Positions 1 through 5,981 are shown, counted from the stretch's first letter. The stretch: 6,444 nucleotides of DNA from Hyphomicrobiales bacterium (GCA_026400425.1 JAPLPC010000060.1:1-6444); one strand, 5' to 3'. A program made the numbers and translations. Notes: a model not told the origin generated them from the letters alone.

Positions 1-744
1 GCCGGCGGCATTCGGTTTGTTGCCCATCAGGGCCAGCGAGAAGTCGATGAAGAATTTGCCGGCGCCGGATTGCGCGAGGAACGCGCCATAGATGGTGAAC
101 AGGATGATCAGCGTCGCCGAGACATCGACCGCAACGCCGAAGATGCCCTCCAGCGTGATGAAGAGATGGCCGATCAGGCGCGGCAGATCATAGCCGCGAT
201 GGGTCCACGGTGCCGGCAGATGCGGGCCGAGCATGGCGTAGGCGATGAAAAAGATCGACACCACGGGCATGATCCAGCCGGTGGTGCGGCGTGTAGCTTC
301 CAGCAGCAGCACGATGAAGACGACGCCGACCAGCACGTCCATGTGGTCGGGCATGGTGGCGCGGTCGGTGAAATCCTCGCCGCCCCATAGCGCATAGACG
401 ATGGTGGCGATGGCGACGAGGCCGGGCAGGATATCCCACCAGCGCACGCGGTCGCGGAATCGGCTGGCCATCGGGAACAGCATGAAGCTGAGCAGCAGCG
501 TGAAGGCCACATGGACGTAGCGCAGTTCCTGCGTCGGAACGATCGCATAGGCCGCATAGAGGTGAAACAGGCTCATCGCTACGGCGATGGCGGTGGAGAT
601 CGTGCCGGCCCAGCCGAGCAGGCGGTTGGCTGCGCCCTCTTCGGCTTCGATCAGCTCTTCGACCTTCTGCAGCGCCTCGTCGGACACGGCCGGCTCACTG
701 TCGAGCTGGGCTTCATCGATCGCAGGCGCTTTGTCGTCAGCCAT
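1..744 (-). CDS. TRAP transporter fused permease subunit (TRAP-TAXI type), N-terminal part
   Basis: Inner-membrane permease of a tripartite ATP-independent periplasmic transporter, which uses an ion gradient to import a solute delivered by a periplasmic binding protein. Reading leftwards from ATG 744-742, all 248 codons to the window edge are open. Residues 1-40 are a strongly acidic cytoplasmic tail. Hydrophobic segments follow near 43-66, 78-95, 105-120, 136-150, 157-173 and 208-224. The stretch around 200-240 (GIFGVAVDVSATLIILF, then YGAFLAQSGAGKFF) is the hallmark of fused small-plus-large (DctQM-like) TRAP permeases. Such proteins are usually well over 600 residues, so roughly a third is visible and the rest lies left of the window. 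A GGGGGAAG ribosome binding site precedes the ATG on this strand. It is divergent from the TAXI binding protein at 963, its probable partner. The substrate cannot be read from the sequence. Confidence 0.88.
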   Translation of the reverse strand, partial: MADDKAPAIDEAQLDSEPAVSDEALQKVEELIEAEEGAANRLLGWAGTISTAIAVAMSLFHLYAAYAIVPTQELRYVHVAFTLLLSFMLFPMASRFRDRVRWWDILPGLVAIATIVYALWGGEDFTDRATMPDHMDVLVGVVFIVLLLEATRRTTGWIMPVVSIFFIAYAMLGPHLPAPWTHRGYDLPRLIGHLFITLEGIFGVAVDVSATLIILFTIYGAFLAQSGAGKFFIDFSLALMGNKPNAAG

Positions 745-962
745 GTTTCTTCCCCCGGGATATTCCCCCGCGCCGGCTTTGCCGGCCTTATTGATTTTAG
801 TGCGGCGCATTGATGCTGTTTTGACCGGCTGGCGCAAGACCTCAACCGTGAAACTTTCGTCGCGCTTATTCCTTCTCGCGCGCTTGCCGCGAGAGGTGAA
901 ATCGTCTCCGATTGACCAACGGCATGGCCCGGTCCACCTTCGGCGTCATGATCGATCATCGC
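745..962. promoter_or_regulatory. Divergent intergenic region between TRAP permease and TAXI binding protein
   Basis: This 218-base spacer must hold the leftward promoter for the permease and the rightward promoter for the binding protein, because the two genes are divergent and no other gene lies between them. It is richer in A/T around 787-860 than the flanking genes. GCCGGC-TTT-GCCGGC at 772-786 can form a 6-bp hairpin, which would lie in the leader of the permease transcript. A TAAAAT on the minus strand (near 799-804) could be a -10 element, but I see no convincing -35 partner. AGAGGTGA near 892-899 looks like a ribosome binding site but has no start codon at a suitable distance. Exact promoters cannot be assigned. 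Confidence 0.45.
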
Positions 963-1919
963 ATGAAACCAGGACGTCGCCGCATCGCATTATGCGTGAG
1001 CCTGTTCGCCGTCCTGTTCGCTCCGTGGACGGCTGCGTCCCGCGCGGACACTATTGCCGTGCTCACCGGTGGCAGCTCCGGCGTCTATTTCCCGCTCGGA
1101 GTCAGTATCGCGATGATCTATGCGGATATTCCGGACGCGAAGGTCCGGGTGGAGACCACCGACGGCTCGGTGGCCAACCTGATGCGTCTGCAGCAGGGCA
1201 CCGGACAGGTCGGCTTCGCGCTCGGCGATGCGCTCATGGCGGCCTGGCGCGGGGATGTCGATGGCGGCTTCGACGGCCGGCTGGACCGCCTGCGGGTGAT
1301 CGGCGCGCTGTATCCGAACTACGTCCAGATCGTCGCAACCAAATCGAGCCGCATTCGCACCCTGGCCGATCTGAAAGGCAAGAGCCTCGCCATCGGGGCC
1401 GAGCATTCGGGCACGGAACTGAGTGCCAGGGCCATCCTCGCCGCCGCTGGTATGAGCGTGAAAACGCTCGGCCGGGTCGAGATGATCCCATTCGGCGAAT
1501 CCACCCAGCGCATGCTGAAGAATGAACTCGACGCCTCGTTGCAATCCGCCGGCCTCGGTGTGACCTCGATCAAGGAACTCACCGACAATAGCGATACAGT
1601 GGTGGTACCGGTACCGCCGTCGGTGGTGTCCAAACTCGGCCCACCGTTCCGGGTCGCGCGGATTCCTGCGGATACCTATCGCGGCCAGTGGAGACCGGTG
1701 CCGACGGCTTCGGTGATGAACTATCTGGTGACGAGCTCGGCGGTGAGCGAGGAGCTGGTCTATCAGATGACGAAGCGCCTGTTCGATTCGATCGACGACC
1801 TGGCCATCGCGCATCGCGCGGGTCATGAAATCAGGCTCGCTGCTGCGGTGAGCCGCAGCCCGGTGCCGTTGCATCCGGGTGCACTGAAATATTATCGCGA
1901 GAAAGGCCTGATCAAGTAA
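963..1919 (+). CDS. TAXI family TRAP transporter solute-binding protein
   Basis: Periplasmic substrate-binding subunit of a TRAP transporter of the TAXI class, which captures a solute and hands it to the fused permease. The 318-residue reading from ATG 963 starts with a classic Sec signal: a basic stretch (KPGRRR), a hydrophobic core, and a likely cut after ASRA (residue 28). The mature protein opens with the TAXI binding loop TGGSSGVYFPLG (35-46), followed by ETTDGSVANL (64-73), VGFALGDAL (83-91), DLKGKSLAIGAEHSGTELSA (136-155) and the C-terminal PVPLHPGALKYYREKG (300-315), all typical of the family. Its length is also typical. In-frame upstream starts exist (TTG 912, ATG 924, ATG 948), but they would put up to 17 extra residues before the signal peptide and none has a well-spaced ribosome binding site. 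The start is therefore chosen on the signal peptide. The stop overlaps the next gene's ATG. Ligands of this class include glutamate or other organic acids in known cases; here the ligand is unknown. Confidence 0.9.
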   Translation: MKPGRRRIALCVSLFAVLFAPWTAASRADTIAVLTGGSSGVYFPLGVSIAMIYADIPDAKVRVETTDGSVANLMRLQQGTGQVGFALGDALMAAWRGDVDGGFDGRLDRLRVIGALYPNYVQIVATKSSRIRTLADLKGKSLAIGAEHSGTELSARAILAAAGMSVKTLGRVEMIPFGESTQRMLKNELDASLQSAGLGVTSIKELTDNSDTVVVPVPPSVVSKLGPPFRVARIPADTYRGQWRPVPTASVMNYLVTSSAVSEELVYQMTKRLFDSIDDLAIAHRAGHEIRLAAAVSRSPVPLHPGALKYYREKGLIK

Positions 1920-2446
1920 TGCATCTGCCGAGCTATCTTCTCATCGCCATTTGTCTGTCGGGTGCCTGCAGCGCGCAGGCTGCCGTCGATGCCGGTCCGC
2001 AGGAGCCGCCGGTGGCGGCAGCCGATACCGTGCCGTGTTTCGCGGCTATTGCGGCCGCCGACGACGACAGGGTCATTGCGCTTTGCGGCGATCTGATCGG
2101 CAATGAAAAGGTGACGACCTCCGATCGCCTGAAGGCCAGCAGCGCGCGCGCCGCCGCCTACGCCCGCAAGGACCAGGCCGATCTCGCGATTGCCGATTAC
2201 GATACGGCGTTGAAAATAGATCTGACGCGGCCCGATCTGCTCAATGCGCGCGGCGAATTGCTGCGCAGGAAAGGCGATCGCCCGCGCGCCATCCGCGACT
2301 TCGGCGCGGCGATGAAGATGGATCCGCAGAACGACGCGGTACGCGCCAATTACAAGGCGCTGGCGCAGGAGATCGAGCAGATGGGCGCCAAGATGTCGGT
2401 GCCGACGTCAAAGAAAGCACCATCGAAAGAGCCGCAAATTCGGTAA
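1919..2446 (+). CDS. Exported TPR-repeat protein coupled to the TAXI binding protein
   Basis: A 175-residue protein. Residues 1-21 form a short signal peptide, with a probable cut after SAQA. LSGAC at 13-17 only loosely resembles a lipobox, so lipidation is possible but not favoured. Two tetratricopeptide repeats follow at about 70-103 and 104-137, with the usual small/aromatic pattern (ARAAAYARKDQADLAIADYD and ARGELLRRKGDRPRAIRDF). The tail is Lys/Pro-rich. Cys40 and Cys56 could form a disulfide in the periplasm. The ATG shares one base with the stop of the upstream gene (TAATG) and has only a weak, distant AAAGG, so translation is probably coupled to the binding protein. TPR domains mediate protein-protein contacts. 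By analogy with periplasmic TPR partners of TRAP transporters (TatT of Treponema pallidum), it may dock on the binding protein; this is inference. It could equally be a general Sel1/TPR-like envelope protein. Confidence 0.82.
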   Translation: MHLPSYLLIAICLSGACSAQAAVDAGPQEPPVAAADTVPCFAAIAAADDDRVIALCGDLIGNEKVTTSDRLKASSARAAAYARKDQADLAIADYDTALKIDLTRPDLLNARGELLRRKGDRPRAIRDFGAAMKMDPQNDAVRANYKALAQEIEQMGAKMSVPTSKKAPSKEPQIR

Positions 2447-2477
2447 CGATCGCCGGTAACGATCTCGGATGACGATC
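2441..2477. repeat. Short tandem direct repeats upstream of prpE
   Basis: CGGTAACGATC occurs at 2441-2451 and again, identical, at 2454-2464, a 13-base period. A degenerate third unit, CGGATGACGATC, lies at 2466-2477. The first unit overlaps the stop codon of the TPR gene, and the array ends about 45 bases before the prpE start. Spacing near one helical turn and position upstream of a catabolic gene would suit a regulator-binding site, but no known operator is recognised and chance duplication is possible. Confidence 0.45.
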
Positions 2478-2522
2478 AATTTGTAAATAGAACCCGGCGG
2501 TGTCCGGGACGGGGGAGATGCC
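2478..2522 (+). promoter_or_regulatory. prpE leader and ribosome binding site
   Basis: The leader contains an A/T-rich near-palindrome, ATTTGTAAAT (2479-2488), the only clearly A/T-rich spot between the two genes and so a candidate promoter -10 or operator region. A small hairpin CCCGG/CCGGG (2493-2497 and 2504-2508) follows, then a strong Shine-Dalgarno GGGGGAG at 2511-2517, five bases before ATG 2523. That ribosome binding site supports the chosen prpE start. No -35 box of good quality was found. Confidence 0.5.
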
Positions 2523-4436
2523 ATGACGACCAGCAGTGCAACGAGCCGCTATCACGAGGTGCATGCGCGGTCGCTGTCCGATCCGGAAGGGTTTTGGGGC
2601 GAAGCCGCCAAGGCCATCGACTGGATCGAGCCGGCGAAGACCGTGTTCGATCCGTCGATGGGTCTGTATGGCCGCTGGTTTGCCGGCGGCGTGCTGAACA
2701 CTTGCTTCAACGCGCTGGATCGCCATGTCGCCCGTGGCCGCGCCGATCAGGTGGCGCTGATCCACGACTCGCCGCTGACCGGCACGATCCGCAAATTCAC
2801 CTATGCCGAATTGTTGCACGAGACCCAGGTGCTCGGCGCGGTGCTGCAGGATCTCGGCGTCGGCAAGGGTGACCGCGTCATTCTCTATATGCCGATGGTG
2901 CCGGAAGCCGTCGTTGCGATGCTGGCATGTGCACGCATCGGCGCCGTGCATTCGGTGGTGTTCGGCGGATTCGCCGCCAAGGAGTTGGCGACGCGGATCG
3001 AGGATTGCCAGCCGAAGCTGATCCTGTCGGCAAGTTGCGGCTATGAGCCCGGCCGTATCGTGCACTACAAGCCGCTGCTCGACGACGCCATTGCGCTGGC
3101 CAGCGTGAAGCCGGAGGCCTGCATCATCCTGCAGCGTCCGGATCATGGCTGCGATCTCATCGCCGGTCGCGATCACGACTGGGCCGAGCTGCGCAGTGCG
3201 GCGATCGCAGCGAAAAAGTCAGCGGATTGCGTGCCGGTGCTGGCGACCGATCCGCTCTACATTCTGTATACGTCGGGCACCACGGGCAAACCGAAAGGCG
3301 TGATGCGCGACAATGGCGGCCACGCCGTCGCGCTGGCCTGGTCGATGCACAATCTCTATGGCGTGAAGCCCGGCGAGGTGTGGTGGTGTGGCTCGGATAT
3401 CGGCTGGGTGGTCGGCCACAGCTACATCGTCTATGCGCCGCTGATCCATGGCGCCACCACGATCATGTATGAGGGCAAGCCGGTCGGCACGCCCGATGCC
3501 GGCGCGTTCTGGCGTGTCATCGCCGAGCACAAGGCGGTCGCCTTCTTCACCGCGCCGACCGCATTCCGCGCCATCCGCAAGGACGATCCGGACGGCACGT
3601 TCATCCGCAAATACGACCTCTCGCATTTCCGCACATTGTTTCTGGCCGGTGAACGCGCCGATCCGCCGACGGTGGAATGGGCGGAGCAGCAGCTGAAAGT
3701 GCCGGTCATCGATCACTGGTGGCAGACCGAGACGGGCTGGTGCATCGCCGGCAATCCGGTCGGGCTCGGCCTGCTGCCGGTCAAACACGGTTCGCCGACG
3801 GTGCCGATGCCCGGCTACAAGGTCGATGTGGTGGATGAAGCGGCGAAGCCGCTGCCCGCAGGCACCATGGGCTCCATCGTCATCAAGCTGCCGATGCCGC
3901 CGGCCTGTCTGCCGACACTGTGGCAACAGGACGAGCGCTGCAACGAGGCCTATTTCAACGAATTCCCCGGCTACTACAAAACCTCCGATGCCGGTTATCT
4001 CGATGACGACGGTTATGTTTATGTGATGGGCCGCACCGACGACATCATCAATGTCGCCGGCCATCGGCTGTCCACCGGCGGCATGGAGGAGATTCTCGCC
4101 TCGCATCCCGATGTTGCCGAATGTGCGGTGCTCGGTGTGAAGGACACGACCAAGGGCGAGGTGCCGTGCGGCTTTCTGGTGCTGAAAGCCGGCGTCACCC
4201 GCACCAATGCCGAGATCGAGAAGGAAGTGGTGGCACTGGTGCGCGACAAGCTCGGGCCGGTCGCGGCATTCAAGCTCGCCATTGCCGTGACGCGTCTGCC
4301 CAAGACCCGCTCGGGCAAGATCCTGCGCGGCACCATCAAGAAGATCGCCGACGGCGAGAGCTGGTCGATGCCCGCCACCATCGAGGATCCGAAGGCGCTG
4401 GACGAAATCGGCGCGGCATTGAAGGGCAGGGTGTAG
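2523..4436 (+). CDS. prpE: Propionyl-CoA synthetase (acyl-CoA synthetase, PrpE/ACSS3 type)
   Basis: Cytosolic AMP-forming ligase that activates a short-chain acid, probably propionate, with ATP and CoA to give acyl-CoA, AMP and pyrophosphate. At 637 residues it has the normal family length. Conserved blocks run in order: an N-terminal ACS-type region; the ATP-binding loop YTSGTTGKPKG (249-259) followed by MRDNGGHAVAL (261-271), a wording typical of PrpE/ACSS3 rather than acetyl-CoA synthetase; WWCGSDIGWVVGHSYIVYAP (287-306); EGKPVGTPDAGAFWRV (317-332); the adenylate motif HWWQTETGW (398-406); the hinge-region block ending GRTDDIIN (503-510); and PKTRSGKILR (593-602) with catalytic Lys599. That last segment is the kind acetylated by Pat/KAT enzymes, so post-translational control is likely (family knowledge). 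All key residues are present. No prpB, prpC or prpD neighbour is visible; alphaproteobacteria often use the methylmalonyl-CoA route instead. An acetyl-CoA or other short-chain acyl-CoA synthetase is the main alternative. Confidence 0.92.
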   Translation: MTTSSATSRYHEVHARSLSDPEGFWGEAAKAIDWIEPAKTVFDPSMGLYGRWFAGGVLNTCFNALDRHVARGRADQVALIHDSPLTGTIRKFTYAELLHETQVLGAVLQDLGVGKGDRVILYMPMVPEAVVAMLACARIGAVHSVVFGGFAAKELATRIEDCQPKLILSASCGYEPGRIVHYKPLLDDAIALASVKPEACIILQRPDHGCDLIAGRDHDWAELRSAAIAAKKSADCVPVLATDPLYILYTSGTTGKPKGVMRDNGGHAVALAWSMHNLYGVKPGEVWWCGSDIGWVVGHSYIVYAPLIHGATTIMYEGKPVGTPDAGAFWRVIAEHKAVAFFTAPTAFRAIRKDDPDGTFIRKYDLSHFRTLFLAGERADPPTVEWAEQQLKVPVIDHWWQTETGWCIAGNPVGLGLLPVKHGSPTVPMPGYKVDVVDEAAKPLPAGTMGSIVIKLPMPPACLPTLWQQDERCNEAYFNEFPGYYKTSDAGYLDDDGYVYVMGRTDDIINVAGHRLSTGGMEEILASHPDVAECAVLGVKDTTKGEVPCGFLVLKAGVTRTNAEIEKEVVALVRDKLGPVAAFKLAIAVTRLPKTRSGKILRGTIKKIADGESWSMPATIEDPKALDEIGAALKGRV

Positions 4437-4462
4437 GCAGCTGTGGCATTGTCGCGGCAGTT

Positions 4463-4570
4463 GTAGGGCGGGCAAAGCGCAGCGTGCCCACCATCCTGTG
4501 GCCACCTTAACGTGCTCATCATGCCATCTCAGCGCCATGTGGTGGGCACGCTGCGCTTCGCCCAGCCTAC
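4463..4570. repeat. Intergenic inverted-repeat element after prpE
   Basis: Two 31-base arms, 4463-4493 and 4540-4570, are reverse complements at 28 of 31 positions and enclose a 46-base loop. Each arm also carries its own small hairpin: in the left arm GGGCA (4470-4474) pairs with TGCCC (4485-4489) around a loop containing AGCGCAGCG. The same core sits in the hairpin at 6203-6233, so this looks like a REP-like dispersed repeat. I recognise this repeat wording from intergenic regions of Bradyrhizobiaceae genomes, but copy number cannot be tested here. Lying 26 bases after the prpE stop, it may end transcription or stabilise the prpE mRNA, although no T-tract follows. Confidence 0.8.
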
Positions 4571-4661
4571 GAATGGCGGCGAATCGGCGGCTTGAACGGC
4601 CATCTTCCATTTCGCGCAAGATGCGCTAAACAGCGCCCAATACGCCGTCAGGATCTTTCGC

Positions 4662-4928
4662 ATGCGCCTCGCTCCGACCTCCCTCATCGCACTCACGCTG
4701 GTCGCCACGCTGCTCGGCGCTTGTGCGCGCCGTTCCGATGTGCCGATGTCGAGCAGCGGCGACGACGATGACGCCGTCTGCCGCGCCAATGGCGTGGCGG
4801 TCGGCTCGTCGGAATATTCGGCCTGCCGCAAGGACCGCGACGTCCAGCGCAGCAATGCCATTGCCCGCGCCGATCGCAAGCAGCGCGACCTCGGCGAATA
4901 TATGCTGAACAATCCCAGCCGGCCGTAG
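4662..4928 (+). CDS. Small putative lipoprotein of unknown function
   Basis: An 88-residue protein with a lipoprotein signal: MRLAPTSLIA, a hydrophobic core, then the lipobox LLGAC with the modified Cys at residue 21. The mature part has an acidic run (GDDDD, 33-37), a pair of Cys residues (40 and 55) in the pattern CRANGVAVGSSEYSAC that could form a disulfide, and a basic/charged helix-like C-terminal half ending NNPSRP. AGGA at 4650-4653 lies eight bases before the ATG and fixes the start. A perfect 5-bp hairpin, GCGCT-AAAC-AGCGC (4623-4636), sits shortly upstream. I recall similar small lipoproteins in related alphaproteobacteria but no assigned function. Both neighbours encode other things, and 225 bases separate it from prpE, so it is probably its own unit. 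Confidence 0.8.
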   Translation: MRLAPTSLIALTLVATLLGACARRSDVPMSSSGDDDDAVCRANGVAVGSSEYSACRKDRDVQRSNAIARADRKQRDLGEYMLNNPSRP

Positions 4929-4952
4929 AAGCGAGAATAGTAGCTCCGAGCC

Positions 4953-4966
4953 TTGATCTTCCTCAA
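4953..4966. promoter_or_regulatory. FNR/FixK-type box, distal copy
   Basis: TTGATCTTCCTCAA fits TTGA-N6-TCAA, the core recognised by CRP/FNR-family regulators such as FixK and FnrL, and matches the FNR form TTGAT-N4-ATCAA at 9 of 10 positions. It lies 25 bases after the lipoprotein stop, with its centre about 163 bases before the OmpW-family start. No clear -10 was found at the distance expected for direct activation, so it may be an accessory or inactive site. Assignment is by motif only. Confidence 0.5.
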
Positions 4967-4972
4967 CTACGT

Positions 4973-4990
4973 GTGTTGCTTCGGCAACGC
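4973..4990 (+). other. Hairpin with UUCG tetraloop
   Basis: GTGTTGC (4973-4979) pairs with GCAACGC (4984-4990), seven base pairs including one G-U, closed by a C(UUCG)G tetraloop, an exceptionally stable RNA loop. It lies 44 bases after the lipoprotein stop and between the two FNR/FixK-type boxes. It could end the lipoprotein transcript or stabilise its 3' end. It lacks a T-tract, so a factor-independent terminator is not certain. Confidence 0.4.
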
Positions 4991-5023
4991 TCAACCGCGC
5001 TGTTGCGCAATCGCGTCTGCGCT

Positions 5024-5037
5024 TTGAGCGACATCAA
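5024..5037. promoter_or_regulatory. FNR/FixK-type box, proximal copy
   Basis: TTGAGCGACATCAA fits TTGA-N6-TCAA and matches TTGAT-N4-ATCAA at 9 of 10 positions. Its centre lies about 92 bases before the OmpW-family ATG and 71 bases after the centre of the distal box. If it acts at the usual -41.5 position, transcription would start near 5072, leaving a leader of about 50 bases. The -10 region there is not a good match, so the activated promoter is inferred, not seen. Confidence 0.55.
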
Positions 5038-5122
5038 CGTTCGCGCCGACCAACTGTCGTCTGTCGCATGCACTGCGGGTGGATACTTCACCCGAGACAT
5101 TCGAAAGTTGGGGCGCACTGCC

Positions 5123-5815
5123 ATGAAGACGATCTGGACGACGATGTCGCTGCTGCTGGCCGCGACGGCCATCACCGCGATTCCCGTGGCCGGCCATGCG
5201 GCCGATCTCGCTGCCAAGCCGGTCTACAAGGCGCCGATCGCCGTGGAGGCCTGGAATCCATGGATGATCCGCCTGCGCGTCCTCGGCGTCATTCCGGAGA
5301 ACGGCGGCTCGGTCAATCAGATCGCGGGCTCCAGCCTGAAAACCTCGGATGCCGTCGTCCCCGAACTCGACATCACCTATTTCTTCACCAAGAATCTCGC
5401 AGCTGAGTTGGTCCTTGGCGTGACCAAACATAGCGTCAGTGGCGCCAATGCGCTGGCCGGCATCGATGTCGGCAAGGCCTGGCTGCTGCCGCCGACTTTG
5501 ACGCTGCAATATCACGTCACCGAATTCGGCGCGTTCAAACCCTATGTCGGCGCCGGCGTGAACTACACCTGGTTCTTCAGCCAGTCCGCAGCCGGTGGTA
5601 CCGTGATCGAGAGCCACCTGAAGAACAGCTTTGCGCCTGTGGTGCAGTTCGGCTTCGACTACATGATCGATCAGCATTGGGGCTGGAACGTCGATGTCAA
5701 GAAAGTGTGGCTGCGTCCGAACTGGGACGGCACCCTCGCCGGCGGCGTCCCGGTCACCGGCCAGGTCAAGCTCGATCCGTGGCTGATCGGCACCGGCATC
5801 ACCTATAAGTTCTGA
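5123..5815 (+). CDS. ompW: OmpW family outer membrane protein
   Basis: An eight-stranded outer membrane beta-barrel of 230 residues, the normal size; family members form a narrow hydrophobic channel linked to uptake of small or apolar compounds and to stress. Residues 1-26 form a Sec signal peptide (basic start, then a hydrophobic core, cut near GHA/A). The mature N-terminus, ADLAAKPVYKAP, resembles rhizobial Omp25-like porins, while the barrel is OmpW: WMIRLRVLGVIPENGG (47-62), ITYFFTKNLAAELVLG (84-99), LPPTLTLQYH (122-131), FKPYVGAGVNYTWFF (138-152), and a final strand ending in Phe230, the BAM assembly signal. The same frame is open back to 4973, but ATG 5123 is chosen because the signal peptide begins there; the ribosome binding site is weak. 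Two FNR/FixK-type boxes lie upstream and a strong hairpin follows, so it is probably a single-gene unit. Its substrate is unknown. Confidence 0.9.
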   Translation: MKTIWTTMSLLLAATAITAIPVAGHAADLAAKPVYKAPIAVEAWNPWMIRLRVLGVIPENGGSVNQIAGSSLKTSDAVVPELDITYFFTKNLAAELVLGVTKHSVSGANALAGIDVGKAWLLPPTLTLQYHVTEFGAFKPYVGAGVNYTWFFSQSAAGGTVIESHLKNSFAPVVQFGFDYMIDQHWGWNVDVKKVWLRPNWDGTLAGGVPVTGQVKLDPWLIGTGITYKF

Positions 5816-5838
5816 TTCGCATCGTCGTCAGCGCAGCT

Positions 5839-5874
5839 AAGCAGTCCGGTCTCGTCGGAGAGGCCGGATTGCTT
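5839..5874 (+). terminator. Hairpin terminator after the OmpW-family gene
   Basis: AAGCAGTCCGG (5839-5849) pairs with CCGGATTGCTT (5864-5874), all eleven positions counting one G-U. TCTC (5850-5853) and GAGA (5858-5861) extend the stem across a two-base bulge to a GTCG loop. It begins 23 bases after the stop codon. The arms are A-rich at the 5' foot and T-rich at the 3' foot, but there is no long T-tract after it, so efficiency is uncertain. Confidence 0.65.
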
Positions 5875-5981
5875 CGGCGCATTCTTGCCGATGACGGCGG
5901 CGTGGCCGGTTCCTTCGGTTGCCTTGCCCCGCCATATGCTGTCTGTAGGCCTTCCACTCACAAGCCATCCAGGACGGCATC

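Noticed and set aside
912..962. Upstream starts (TTG 912, ATG 924, ATG 948) for the TAXI protein
   Set aside because: They would place extra polar residues before a complete signal peptide and have no well-spaced ribosome binding site.
587..1525. Plus-strand frame of 312 codons across the permease start and the TAXI gene
   Set aside because: Runs across two divergent genes in the wrong frame; Arg/Pro/Ser-rich translation with no family resemblance.
990..1874. Antisense open frame (294 codons) opposite the TAXI gene
   Set aside because: Translation resembles no family, and the sense strand carries all the TAXI motifs; it is a codon-bias shadow.
2479..2488. ATTTGTAAAT as half of a PccR-type (TTTGCAAA) propionyl-CoA regulator site
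   Set aside because: Only one half with a mismatch is present, whereas the known site needs two spaced copies.
2241..3176. Antisense open frame (311 codons) spanning the TPR-prpE junction
   Set aside because: Crosses two real genes and a leader, with no start signals or recognisable domain.
3219..4619. Long antisense open frame (466 codons) opposite prpE
   Set aside because: Low-complexity His/Arg-rich translation typical of the antisense shadow of a GC-rich gene; prpE matches its family over its whole length.
4529..4966. Minus-strand frame of 145 codons through the lipoprotein gene and repeat
   Set aside because: Its C-terminal peptide comes from the inverted repeat, and its body is antisense to a well-formed lipoprotein gene.
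5003..5010. TTGCGCAA octamer palindrome
   Set aside because: Short palindromes of this kind are common; no regulator could be assigned and it is not repeated nearby.
4973..5122. 50-codon in-frame extension of the OmpW-family gene
   Set aside because: The extension is not signal-like, overlaps the UUCG hairpin and the proximal FNR/FixK-type box, and a normal signal peptide starts at 5123.
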